Source of the DNA: Thiotrichales bacterium
Lineage (GTDB): Bacteria; Pseudomonadota; Gammaproteobacteria; J044
Assembly: GCA_024762895.1 (NCBI GenBank)
Contig: JANTGN010000026.1
Location: 1-19,053 of the forward strand
Reading direction: 5' to 3'
Length of the DNA stretch: 19,053 nucleotides
Shown: positions 6,755-14,917 of the stretch, piece after piece
Layout: every line of letters begins with the position of its first letter
How positions within the stretch are numbered: the first letter of the stretch is position 1
Program-made: the position numbers and the translations under genes
Notes under the pieces: model-generated
What the model saw: the letters and a program-made list of their open reading frames with translations, nothing else
Told to the model about the DNA's origin: nothing
The model's database searches: none

Positions 6755-7534
6755 ATGACCAAGCTGATCAAACCACCCAAACCACTACTCCGACAGACCG
6801 GACGCGCCATTGCCGACTACCACATGATACATGACGGAGACCGCGTTCTGCTCGGCCTTTCGGGAGGCAAGGACTCACTCTCCCTGCTGCATCTGCTGCG
6901 CCATTTTCAGCGCCATGCCCCGATCCATTTTGACCTGGCCGCCGTGACGATCGACCCCCAGTCAGACAGCTTTGACCCCGCTCCTCTCATTCCCTATATG
7001 AAGACACTGGGTATCCCCTATTTCTATGAGCGCGAACCGATCATGGAACTGGCGGATGACCATATGGACAATGATTCCTACTGTGCATTTTGCGCCCGCA
7101 TGAAACGCGGCATCATGTATCGAGTGGCTCGCGAGCATCAGTATAATGTCCTGGCACTGGCCCAGCACCTGGATGACCTGGCGGAAAGTTTCCTGATGTC
7201 GGCCTTTCACGGTGGCCGCCTGCAAACCATGAAGGCACATTATCTGATCGATGCCAAGGACCTTCGTGTTATTCGCCCACTGGTCTATACCAGAGAACAT
7301 CAAACCCGGGACTTTGCCACTGAACATGAACTGCCCATTATTCAGGAGAGTTGCCCGGCCTGTTTTGAGATGCCTACCCAACGTCAGCATATGAAGGAGC
7401 TACTGGCTGGAGAAGAAGCCTGCAACCCTCAGCTCTTTAAAAGCCTGCTGTCCACCATGCGGCCTTTGATGGAACTGGGCATGCCAGATGAAATAGAAAT
7501 CGACAGGATCAGGGACACTCGACAGGGACCATGA
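6755..7534 (+). CDS. TtcA-family PP-loop ATPase, probable tRNA thiolation enzyme
   Basis: A 259-residue N-type PP-loop protein of the family that includes TtcA, which makes 2-thiocytidine at position 32 of tRNAs using ATP and an iron-sulfur cluster. The ATP loop LSGGKDS lies at residues 35-41. The TtcA signature CxxC followed by R(M)KRGIMYR is present (Cys110, Cys113), and a second pair CPAC (Cys200, Cys203) sits where TtcA has its third cluster cysteine. It differs from E. coli TtcA (311 residues): the C-terminus is shorter, and the usual HHRDD reads QHLDD (139-141 region). It may therefore be a diverged TtcA or a sister subgroup with another substrate, and I give no gene symbol. Its stop overlaps the next start (ATGA). 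Confidence 0.8.
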   Translation: MTKLIKPPKPLLRQTGRAIADYHMIHDGDRVLLGLSGGKDSLSLLHLLRHFQRHAPIHFDLAAVTIDPQSDSFDPAPLIPYMKTLGIPYFYEREPIMELADDHMDNDSYCAFCARMKRGIMYRVAREHQYNVLALAQHLDDLAESFLMSAFHGGRLQTMKAHYLIDAKDLRVIRPLVYTREHQTRDFATEHELPIIQESCPACFEMPTQRQHMKELLAGEEACNPQLFKSLLSTMRPLMELGMPDEIEIDRIRDTRQGP

Positions 7535-8409
7535 AAGGAACATTACTCAAAGGCCTGTTATTTTTCCTGGGCCATCTGCCCCTCAGATTGAACCATGCCC
7601 TGGGGGGCTTCATCGGCTGGCTATTGTGGCTATTCCCCACGCGTGAAAGAGCAACTAGCCTGGTTAATCTGGCCCATTGTTTTCCTGACAAGGATCAGCG
7701 CTGGCGTAAAAAGGTGGCCAGGCGGAGCCTGATCGAGACGGGCAAGACACTCACAGAATCGCCGGTGCTGTGGTACTCATCCAAGGCACGCATCCGCTCA
7801 CTGGTCAAAGGCATCTCCGATATGCCCACTGTTGATAACGCCGTGGGCCTCGGCCGTGGCGCCATACTGGTTTCACCTCATATCGGCAGCTGGGAAATGA
7901 CCGGTCTTTATTCAGCGACCCTCTACCCCATGACCAGTCTCTACCAGAAACCCAAGATACGCGAACTGGATAACTTACTAAAAAGAGCCCGCCAGACGAC
8001 CGGGTCCAGCCTGGTTCCAACCACACCCAGCGGCCTGAGGCAGCTACATCAGGCACTGGCGAACAAAGAATGTATCGGCATACTACCGGACCAGGAGCCC
8101 AGGGGGAGTGGCGGTGTGTTCGCCCCTTTTTTTGGCCTGCCGGCCTACACGATGACACTACTCACCAGACTGGCATCGGAAAACCGAATCCCCATTATCG
8201 TCTCCTTTGCAGAACGCCTGCCCGGGGGACAGGGTTTTTATTTCCACATCGTGAAGCCGGATGATGCCATCTACGATCCGGATCCCGTCATTGCCGCAAC
8301 GGCTCTGAATGCTGCCGTGGAAAAAATTATTCGCATCAATCCCGAACAGTACATGTGGAATTACAAGCGCTTTAAAAGACGTCCGGGCAATGAACCCTCG
8401 TTTTATTAG
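7531..8409 (+). CDS. HtrB/LpxL-like lysophospholipid acyltransferase
   Basis: Inner-membrane acyltransferase of the lipid A late-acyltransferase (LpxL/LpxM/HtrB) family, which transfers an acyl chain from acyl-ACP to a lipid acceptor. The 292 residues have an N-terminal hydrophobic segment (about 8-35), the catalytic H-x4-E in SPHIGSWEM (His117, Glu122), the ILPDQEPRG and FAPFFG blocks that follow in this family, and the conserved ending QYMWNYKRFKRRP. The pattern resembles the Pseudomonas HtrB type more than enteric LpxL, and the actual acceptor and chain are unknown. AGGG lies just before the ATG, and the start overlaps the stop of the TtcA-family gene, so the two are coupled. Confidence 0.87.
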   Translation: MKGTLLKGLLFFLGHLPLRLNHALGGFIGWLLWLFPTRERATSLVNLAHCFPDKDQRWRKKVARRSLIETGKTLTESPVLWYSSKARIRSLVKGISDMPTVDNAVGLGRGAILVSPHIGSWEMTGLYSATLYPMTSLYQKPKIRELDNLLKRARQTTGSSLVPTTPSGLRQLHQALANKECIGILPDQEPRGSGGVFAPFFGLPAYTMTLLTRLASENRIPIIVSFAERLPGGQGFYFHIVKPDDAIYDPDPVIAATALNAAVEKIIRINPEQYMWNYKRFKRRPGNEPSFY

Positions 8410-8415
8410 GTCTCG

Positions 8416-9180
8416 ATGGATCTGGCTATCATGACCAAATTTAATGACCATTTTTCAAACCATTCCGCAGCCTATGGACAGTTCCGGCCAAGCTATCCAC
8501 AAGCCCTGTTCAAATACCTCGCCTCATTAAGCCCAAGCCGAAAAACTGCCTGGGACAGTGCCACCGGCTCGGGCCAGGCGGCACTCGGCCTGACTGACTT
8601 TTTTGATCAGGTCATCGCAACCGACGCCAGTAAAAACCAGATTGATCAGGCCATCAGGCATCCCGCTATTGAATACCGTGTCACTCGGTCAGAAAAAACC
8701 GATATCGCCTCGCAATCCATTGATCTGGTGGTCGTGGCCCAGGCCCTGCACTGGTTTGACCTGGAGGCATTCTATTCGGAATGCCAGCGGGTATTGAAAG
8801 ACCAGGGAGTTATTGCCGTCTGGTCGTATGGGCTACACACCGTTTCACCCGAAATCGACCCCATCATCAAGCTCCTCTACGAAGAAGTGGTTGGTCGTTA
8901 CTGGCCTCCGGAACGGACACTGGTCAAAGACGGATATCGTGACATACACCTGCCCTTCAGGACTCTTGAAGCACCCGGTTTTATTATGCAGATGCTCTGG
9001 TCACTGCCACACTTAGTGGGTTACCTGAGCACCTGGTCAGCGGCCCAGAGATACCAGGCCGCTGAGGGTCAGGATCCCGTAGAACTGATCTCAAAGGATT
9101 TGGCCAGGGCCTGGGGCGATCCGCAGCAGCTGAAAACAATTGAATGGCCCATAACACTAAAAGTCGCTGTTAATACATGA
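8416..9180 (+). CDS. Class I SAM-dependent methyltransferase
   Basis: A 254-residue Rossmann-fold methyltransferase. Motif I is AWDSATGSGQAA (about residues 45-56), followed by an acidic strand end VIATDAS and motif IV-like DLVVVAQALHWFD. The HFSxxxxxYxxFRPxYP opening and ALHWFD are typical of a UbiE/yeast Tmt1-like branch with varied small-molecule substrates; the substrate here is unknown. The start at 8416 has AGG five bases upstream. An ATG at 8431 (MTKFNDHFS) fits the family N-terminus equally well. It lies six bases after the acyltransferase and ends the plus-strand operon, converging on the second acyltransferase with a 23-bp gap. Confidence 0.85.
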   Translation: MDLAIMTKFNDHFSNHSAAYGQFRPSYPQALFKYLASLSPSRKTAWDSATGSGQAALGLTDFFDQVIATDASKNQIDQAIRHPAIEYRVTRSEKTDIASQSIDLVVVAQALHWFDLEAFYSECQRVLKDQGVIAVWSYGLHTVSPEIDPIIKLLYEEVVGRYWPPERTLVKDGYRDIHLPFRTLEAPGFIMQMLWSLPHLVGYLSTWSAAQRYQAAEGQDPVELISKDLARAWGDPQQLKTIEWPITLKVAVNT

Positions 9181-9203
9181 GCTTTAGGACTCACTGGCCC
9201 TGA

Positions 9204-10142
9204 TTAATAAATACCTTCCTCACCTTTGGGTCGTGTCTTGAACAGTTTATAAACCCACATATACTGCCTGGGATCATTTAGTATCAGCTGTTCCAGGGCC
9301 TCATTCATTCGCAGTGCATCTGAGACCTTATCACCACTGGGATAGTCCTCCAGGGCCGGCATGATCTTGACCAGATAACGTCCTTCTTTCTCGCTGTATT
9401 GTGAAACACAGGGTAAGACAGCTGCACTGGTCAGGCGGGCCAGGGAGCCCAGGGCGGGAATAGTAGCCTTTGGCACGCCAAACAGGGGCACAAAGATTGT
9501 GCCCTCCGGCCCCAGGTCTTCGTCCGGAAGGTAATAAAAGACAGAGCCCTTTTTGATTTCCTTGACAATCGGCCTGAGTCCTTCCTCGCGGGAATAGATC
9601 TTAACGCCATATTGAGTTCTGGTTCTGAACATCAGCCAGGCGAGCAGATCATTACTCTGTGGTTTATACATGCTCACGGCCCGTGTCCCATGTTGGGCGT
9701 ATTCCATTGCCAGCGCCGTGGCGCCATGATCCAGCGCCAGGGTATGGCCTGTTAACAGGATGACCTGCTTACCGGCCTCCCGGGCTGCGTAATAATGCTC
9801 ATCGCCCTCGATGTGCGTTACCTTCTCCAGCCTCGACCGGCCCCGCAACCAGATAACCCCCATATCAAACAGGCAAATGCCCGCGAGCCGAAAATTCTCT
9901 CTTATTAGCCTTCCTCGATCAGTCTCGTTAATATCTGGGAAACACAGGCTCAGGTTAATCTCTGCGATTCGACGGCGCTTATGATTCAGGCGCATGGCCA
10001 GGAGGCCAATTCGGCCCGCAATGAAATGATAGGGCGTTCTAGGAAGGAAACTGACTAGCCAGAGTAAGGCGAGCCCCAGCCAGATACCCCAGAATCGAGG
10101 CCCCAGAAAACGCCATTCAAATTCCTTGACCAGCTTATCCAT
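9204..10142 (-). CDS. LpxL/LpxM-family lipid A acyltransferase homologue
   Basis: A 312-residue inner-membrane acyltransferase. After an N-terminal membrane anchor (about residues 18-35) come the catalytic H-x4-D in TGHTLALDHG (His133, Asp138), YLPDEDLGPEG, VPLFGVPKATIP and the ending QYMWVYKLFKTRP. These blocks match the LpxL/LpxM enzymes that add the secondary lauroyl or myristoyl chain to Kdo2-lipid A more closely than the paralogue at 7531 does. Chain length and position cannot be read from sequence. Its start shares one base with the stop of the upstream methyltransferase (TAATG). It is the last gene of the long minus-strand run. Confidence 0.88.
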   Translation of the reverse strand: MDKLVKEFEWRFLGPRFWGIWLGLALLWLVSFLPRTPYHFIAGRIGLLAMRLNHKRRRIAEINLSLCFPDINETDRGRLIRENFRLAGICLFDMGVIWLRGRSRLEKVTHIEGDEHYYAAREAGKQVILLTGHTLALDHGATALAMEYAQHGTRAVSMYKPQSNDLLAWLMFRTRTQYGVKIYSREEGLRPIVKEIKKGSVFYYLPDEDLGPEGTIFVPLFGVPKATIPALGSLARLTSAAVLPCVSQYSEKEGRYLVKIMPALEDYPSGDKVSDALRMNEALEQLILNDPRQYMWVYKLFKTRPKGEEGIY

Positions 10143-10720
10143 TAACAGGGCCTGCGCGCTATTAACATCACCTCACCTCGCTGACCACGAGTCGTATCAC
10201 CTATCAGCCCTTCTTCACGATAAAAAAGCAGCTCCAGAGAACCCGTCAGGTGCAGCAACTCATTACGCGCCAGGCGAAATGCCGGATTAGTGGGTCCGGA
10301 AGGGTCAACCTGTTCCCGCGTAAAGGTCTGGTAAAAAAGAATCCCACCAGGATTCAGCAACTCCAGATAATCCGGCATTCGTTCTCGATTCAGAAAATAA
10401 CTAATTACGATCACATCGAAACGCTTTGTCGGTAAGGGGGCAGTCTCGATATCTATGCATTCGGCCTGCAGAGGCAGGCCCTCGCGCCTGGCCAGCTGAT
10501 TGAGTTTTTCCACTGCGATAGTGGAGATATCCCATGCCTGGGTCTTTAGTCCTTGCCGGGCCATATACTGTGCATTACCCCCAAGACCTGAGGCCAGGTC
10601 CAGGGCCAGTCCTTCCCCGGGTAGCAGATGGATATTATTGGACAATGCCGAACAGGCAACGGCATCGCTTGCCTCACGGTCACGGTAACGCGCATCCCAT
10701 TTTTCACTCATCTCGCTCAT
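10142..10720 (-). CDS. Class I SAM-dependent methyltransferase (TehB-like)
   Basis: A small methyltransferase, 192 residues with the start chosen at 10720. It opens MSEMSEKWDARYRDRE. Motif I is ALDLASGLGGNAQYMA, then AWDIS at the end of strand 2 and FDVIVISYFLNR as motif IV. The WDxRYRxR opening and glycine-rich motif recall TehB and related thiopurine or metalloid methyltransferases; the substrate is unknown. The frame is open to an ATG at 10804, but that would overlap trkH by 88 bp. The ATG at 10720 overlaps the trkH stop as ATGA, like its neighbours, and a further ATG at 10711 is possible. It lies between trkH and an acyltransferase, so an envelope or detoxification role is only a guess. 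Confidence 0.85.
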   Translation of the reverse strand: MSEMSEKWDARYRDREASDAVACSALSNNIHLLPGEGLALDLASGLGGNAQYMARQGLKTQAWDISTIAVEKLNQLARREGLPLQAECIDIETAPLPTKRFDVIVISYFLNRERMPDYLELLNPGGILFYQTFTREQVDPSGPTNPAFRLARNELLHLTGSLELLFYREEGLIGDTTRGQRGEVMLIARRPC

Positions 10721-12168
10721 CGACGCCAGAACGCCGGTGATATGAGCACGATCAACGGGAATATCTCCAGTCGTCCCAGTAGCATGGCCAGACCAAGCAT
10801 CCACTTGGCAAAATTATTAATACCCTGATAGTTCACTCCCACATCGCCCAGCCCAGGCCCCAGATTATTCATGCTGGCTGCAACGGCCGAGAATGCCGTG
10901 ACCTGGTCCAGTCCCGATGCCATCAGCAGCAACATGATGGTGACGAATATCCCAACATAGGCCGCAAAGAATCCCCACACGGCCTCATGCACCCTGCCTG
11001 GGACCGGAGAACGGCCCAGTTTCACGACCACCTGGGCATTGGGGTGTATCAGGCGCATGATCTCGCGCATCCCCTGCTTGAGCAGCAGCAGAAAACGAAT
11101 CACCTTAATCCCTCCACCCGTGGAACCGGCACAACCACCGACAAAGCTCAGAAACAATAGCAATACGGGCAGAAACCCTGGCCAGGTATGATAGGCCGCG
11201 GTGGTAAACCCTGTGGTGGTCCCGATAGAAACGGTCTGGAATATGCCATGATGCAGGGCACTACCAAAGTTCTCAAAGACCTCCATCAGGACCAGATAGC
11301 TGGTCGTAATGACGGCAACCAGCAACATCAGTCGCACATAGGTCTTGAACTCGGAATCTGCCAGGTAATCACGCAATGATTTATGGTGCCAGGCCACAAA
11401 ATGCAGACCAAAGTTGACGCCCGATAACAACATAAACACCACCGCAACCGACTCGATCAGGGGACTTTGAAAATACCCCATACTTTCATCATGGGTAGAA
11501 AAGCCACCGATAGAGACGGTCGAGAAGGCATGACTGATGGCATCAAACAGATTCATACCCGCCGCCCAGTAGCCGAGGGCGCAGCTCACTGTTAGCCCAA
11601 GATAGATATACCAAAGCGCCTTGGCAGTCCCTGCTATACGTGGGGTCAGCTTATTATCCTTGATCGGCCCGGGGGTCTCTGCACGATATAGCTGCATACC
11701 ACCCACGCCGAGCATAGGCATAATCGCTATGGCCAGAACAATGATCCCCATACCACCCAGCCACTGCAATTCCTGACGATAGAACAAAATGGAATAAGGC
11801 AAATAATCCAATCCGACAATCACCGTCGCACCTGTTGTGGTAAGACCGGAAATGGACTCGAAGACAGAGTCGGTGAGGGACATATTCAGATCAGGCGACA
11901 TATAAAAGGGAATGGCCCCGGCCAGACCCAGCACCACCCAGAACATCACCACCACCATGAAGCCATCACGGATGCGCAGATCACGCTTAATTCGAGATAC
12001 AGGCAACCAGACGACGAAGCCCAATACAATAATGACCAGGAACCCATCGATAAATGGCATCAGGTGCTGATCACCCATGAGCCAACCGACCAGGGCCGGG
12101 GGCAACATGGTGATGCTGAACACCATGAGCAGCAGACCCAGAATGCGCTGAATGCCAAAGAACTGCAT
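10717..12168 (-). CDS. trkH: TrkH, potassium uptake transmembrane subunit
   Basis: Potassium-translocating membrane subunit of the Trk system, working with the cytoplasmic gating protein TrkA. At 483 residues it is full length, with many hydrophobic helices. The four pore-loop repeats are visible: LTTTGATV, TVSIGGFSTHD, SIGTTTGFTTAAY and SMNNLGPG, each carrying the selectivity-filter glycine. The start shares one base with the trkA stop (TGATG), so the two subunits are tightly coupled. No ribosome binding site of its own is seen. Confidence 0.97.
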   Translation of the reverse strand: MQFFGIQRILGLLLMVFSITMLPPALVGWLMGDQHLMPFIDGFLVIIVLGFVVWLPVSRIKRDLRIRDGFMVVVMFWVVLGLAGAIPFYMSPDLNMSLTDSVFESISGLTTTGATVIVGLDYLPYSILFYRQELQWLGGMGIIVLAIAIMPMLGVGGMQLYRAETPGPIKDNKLTPRIAGTAKALWYIYLGLTVSCALGYWAAGMNLFDAISHAFSTVSIGGFSTHDESMGYFQSPLIESVAVVFMLLSGVNFGLHFVAWHHKSLRDYLADSEFKTYVRLMLLVAVITTSYLVLMEVFENFGSALHHGIFQTVSIGTTTGFTTAAYHTWPGFLPVLLLFLSFVGGCAGSTGGGIKVIRFLLLLKQGMREIMRLIHPNAQVVVKLGRSPVPGRVHEAVWGFFAAYVGIFVTIMLLLMASGLDQVTAFSAVAASMNNLGPGLGDVGVNYQGINNFAKWMLGLAMLLGRLEIFPLIVLISPAFWRR

Positions 12169-13541
12169 CAGAGGAAGGTGATGCCTACCTGGAACAGGCG
12201 TTCCAAATCAATGATATGTTTCTTGTCCACCAGGAACAGAATGACATGATCCTCGGCCTCTATCTTTGTATCGTGATGCGCAATGACCACTTCATCGCCA
12301 CGGACGACGGCACCGATCGTAGTACCCGGGGGTAACTTGATGTCTTCGATCTTCCTTCCCACCACCTTACTGCTCTTTTCATCACCATGGGCAATTGCCT
12401 CGATGGCCTCAGCCGCCCCACGACGTAGTGAGTGGACGGCCACGACATCACCACGCCGTATATGCGTCAGCAGGGTTCCAATCGTGACCTGCTGTGGCGA
12501 TATGGCGATATCAATCACACCACTTTCCACCAGTTCAACATAACTGGGACGGTTGATTAAGGACATGACCTTTCGCGCCCCGAGACGTTTGGCCAGCATG
12601 GCAGAGAGTATATTGGCCTCATCATCATTAGTCAGGGCGCAGAACACATCGGTATTTTCGATGTTCTCATCCAGCAACATCTCTTCATCGGCGGCATCCC
12701 CCATGAGCACAATACTGTCAGATAATTCTTCCGCAAGATGTTCGGCCCGTTCCTGTGATTGTTCCAGGATCTTAACCCGATAATTCGGCCCCAGGGCCTC
12801 GGCCAGACGTTTACCGATATTCCCTCCTCCGGCAATAATGATGCGTTTATAGGGATTATCAAGCCGCCGTAATTCGCTCATGATGGGGCGGATATTTTCC
12901 CTGGCCGCAATAAAAAAGACCTCATCATCGGGTTCGATGACCGTGTCACCCTTGGGAATAATGGCTCGACCCTTACGGAATATCGCGGCCACGCGAGATT
13001 CTTTATTGGGAATATGCTCGGCCAGGGTTTTCAATTCATGGCCAATCAGGGGCCCGCCATAGTAGGCCCTGACACCCACCAGCTGTACCTTGCCTTCGGC
13101 AAAATCCAGCACCTGAAGGGCACCGGGCTGTTCGATCAGTCTTTCAATATAACGGGTGACCAGGGACTCGGGACTAATGAGTACATCCACCGGTATGGTT
13201 TCTGGGGAAAAGAGGTCAGGATGGGCCAAATACTCGGATTCACGAACCCTGGCTATTTTGGTAGGTGTATGAAACAGGGTATAAGAAACCTGACATGCAA
13301 CCATGTTGGTCTCATCGCTGTTAGTCACGGCAATGAGCATCTCGGCATCTTCAGCACCCGCCCGCTCGAGCACATCAGGATGAGACCCGTGCCCAACGAC
13401 GGTACGGATATCCAGTCGATCCTTGAGCTCTCTCAGGGCGTCACCATTGGCATCCACAACGGTAATATCGTTTGCCTCGCTGGCCAGGTTACCGGCCAGT
13501 GAACTACCCACCTGCCCGGCCCCCAGGATAATGATTTTCAT
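12168..13541 (-). CDS. trkA: TrkA, NAD-binding potassium uptake regulator
   Basis: Peripheral cytoplasmic subunit that binds NAD(H)/nucleotide and gates TrkH. The 457 residues are a tandem RCK protein. The first Rossmann domain starts at residue 1 with ILGAGQVGSSLA and an acidic VVDAN at strand 2. The second starts near residue 230 with IIAGGGNIGKRLAE and VKILEQS. Each is followed by a TrkA-C domain. The start overlaps the ntrX stop as ATGA and the stop overlaps trkH, so it is embedded in an ntrYX-trkAH unit. Confidence 0.97.
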   Translation of the reverse strand: MKIIILGAGQVGSSLAGNLASEANDITVVDANGDALRELKDRLDIRTVVGHGSHPDVLERAGAEDAEMLIAVTNSDETNMVACQVSYTLFHTPTKIARVRESEYLAHPDLFSPETIPVDVLISPESLVTRYIERLIEQPGALQVLDFAEGKVQLVGVRAYYGGPLIGHELKTLAEHIPNKESRVAAIFRKGRAIIPKGDTVIEPDDEVFFIAARENIRPIMSELRRLDNPYKRIIIAGGGNIGKRLAEALGPNYRVKILEQSQERAEHLAEELSDSIVLMGDAADEEMLLDENIENTDVFCALTNDDEANILSAMLAKRLGARKVMSLINRPSYVELVESGVIDIAISPQQVTIGTLLTHIRRGDVVAVHSLRRGAAEAIEAIAHGDEKSSKVVGRKIEDIKLPPGTTIGAVVRGDEVVIAHHDTKIEAEDHVILFLVDKKHIIDLERLFQVGITFL

Positions 13542-14917
13542 CCGCCTTCCCGATGTTTGGGGTCAATATTCAGGGCGCGCAGTTTACGATATAAATGCGT
13601 GCGCTCCATCCCTACCAGTTTTGCCAGCTGGCTCATATTGCCATCCACCTCATCCAGCTTGAGTTGCAGATACTGGCGTTCAAACTGTTCTCTGGCCTCA
13701 CGCAACGGGAGCTGTGTCCAGCTCGCACTGATCACGGAAGACTCTCCGCCCTCAATTAGTGGCCGACCACCCAGCGCCATTTCCACTTCATCCATAGTGA
13801 CCTCGGGTTCATGGCCAAGTATCAGCAGCCTCTGAACCAGATTCTGTAATTCGCGAACATTACCCGGCCAGTAAAAATTGCGCAGATAATTTTGCACGGA
13901 GACAGGAAAATGCCGGTAGGCCAGGCCCTGTTGCGTATTAAACAGGTTGACATAATATTCCACCAGCTCGGGAATATCCTCTGAGTGGTCCCGCAATGGG
14001 GGTATCGAAAGCGGCACTACGTTCAGGCGGTAATACAGATCATTTCTCAGATGACCGGAACGGACCGCTTCATCCAGATCCTTGTGACTGGCCGCTATGA
14101 CCCGGACATCTATATGCACCGCCTCGGTTCCACCAATACGCAGGAAGCTGTTGGACTCCAGGGCGGTCAGTAAATGGGCCTGAGTGGTGAGGTCCAGGTC
14201 CGTCAGTTCTTCAATAAAAAGGACGCCACCGTTCGCCTGTTCCAACAGCCCATAATGTAGCTGACCATCTTTTTCTGACCCGAACAGCTCCTTGGCTGCG
14301 GTCTCACCGGAATGAGAAATAACCGACAATACGACGAAGGCACCATCACTGCGCGAACTCAGTTTATGCAGATAGCGGGCGAAGGTCTGCTTTCCCGACC
14401 CCTGTTCGCCAGTGATCAGAACGGCTGTATCGTGCTGGGCCACGCGCCGGGTTTGCTCACATAACTCCCTGATCAACTGGCTACTCCCTATGGGTACCTG
14501 CACTTCGGGCAGCTGCTGTTTCAGGCCAATATTTTCCTGGGCCAGGTGATTCGCTTCCAGGGCCCGATTAACGATCAGTAGTAGTCGTGCCAGGGAGATG
14601 GGCTTCTCGATAAAATCATAGGCACCCAGACGAGTCGCCTCCACCGCTGTCTCTACCGTGCCATGTCCCGACATCATGATCACCGGGCAGGGCAGCCCAT
14701 CACCCTCCTGCCATTCTTTAAGCAGGGTGATACCATCGGTACCCGGCATCCAGATATCCAGCAGGATCAGATCAGGTTTTCTCAACCGTCGCTGTTCACG
14801 GGCCTGTTGGGCATTTTCTGCCACACTGACCTCGTAGCCCTCATCTTCAAGAATATCGCGCACCAGATTTCGAATATCCGGTTCGTCATCTATTACCAGG
14901 ATATGCTGCCCCGTCAT
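13538..14917 (-). CDS. ntrX: NtrX, AAA+ response regulator of the NtrYX system
   Basis: Cytoplasmic partner of NtrY. The 459 residues have a receiver domain (acidic Asp10/Asp11, phosphoacceptor Asp54 in LLDIWMP, Lys105 in EKP), an AAA+ domain (about 142-375) and a Fis-type helix-turn-helix (about 428-450, MSQLAKLVGMERTHLYRKL). Walker A is GEQGSGKQ (170-177). Walker B reads GVLFIEEL, with Glu in place of the first Asp. The GAFTGA loop that contacts sigma-54 is absent: after ELFGSEK the sequence runs DGQLHYGLLEQANGG. Loss of GAFTGA is known for NtrX proteins and argues against classic sigma-54 activation. It is coupled to ntrY and to trkA by ATGA overlaps. Confidence 0.95.
   Translation of the reverse strand: MTGQHILVIDDEPDIRNLVRDILEDEGYEVSVAENAQQAREQRRLRKPDLILLDIWMPGTDGITLLKEWQEGDGLPCPVIMMSGHGTVETAVEATRLGAYDFIEKPISLARLLLIVNRALEANHLAQENIGLKQQLPEVQVPIGSSQLIRELCEQTRRVAQHDTAVLITGEQGSGKQTFARYLHKLSSRSDGAFVVLSVISHSGETAAKELFGSEKDGQLHYGLLEQANGGVLFIEELTDLDLTTQAHLLTALESNSFLRIGGTEAVHIDVRVIAASHKDLDEAVRSGHLRNDLYYRLNVVPLSIPPLRDHSEDIPELVEYYVNLFNTQQGLAYRHFPVSVQNYLRNFYWPGNVRELQNLVQRLLILGHEPEVTMDEVEMALGGRPLIEGGESSVISASWTQLPLREAREQFERQYLQLKLDEVDGNMSQLAKLVGMERTHLYRKLRALNIDPKHREGG

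Noticed and set aside
12168..13541. Internal similarity of the two halves of TrkA as a possible recent duplication
   Set aside because: Tandem RCK domains are the normal architecture of TrkA.
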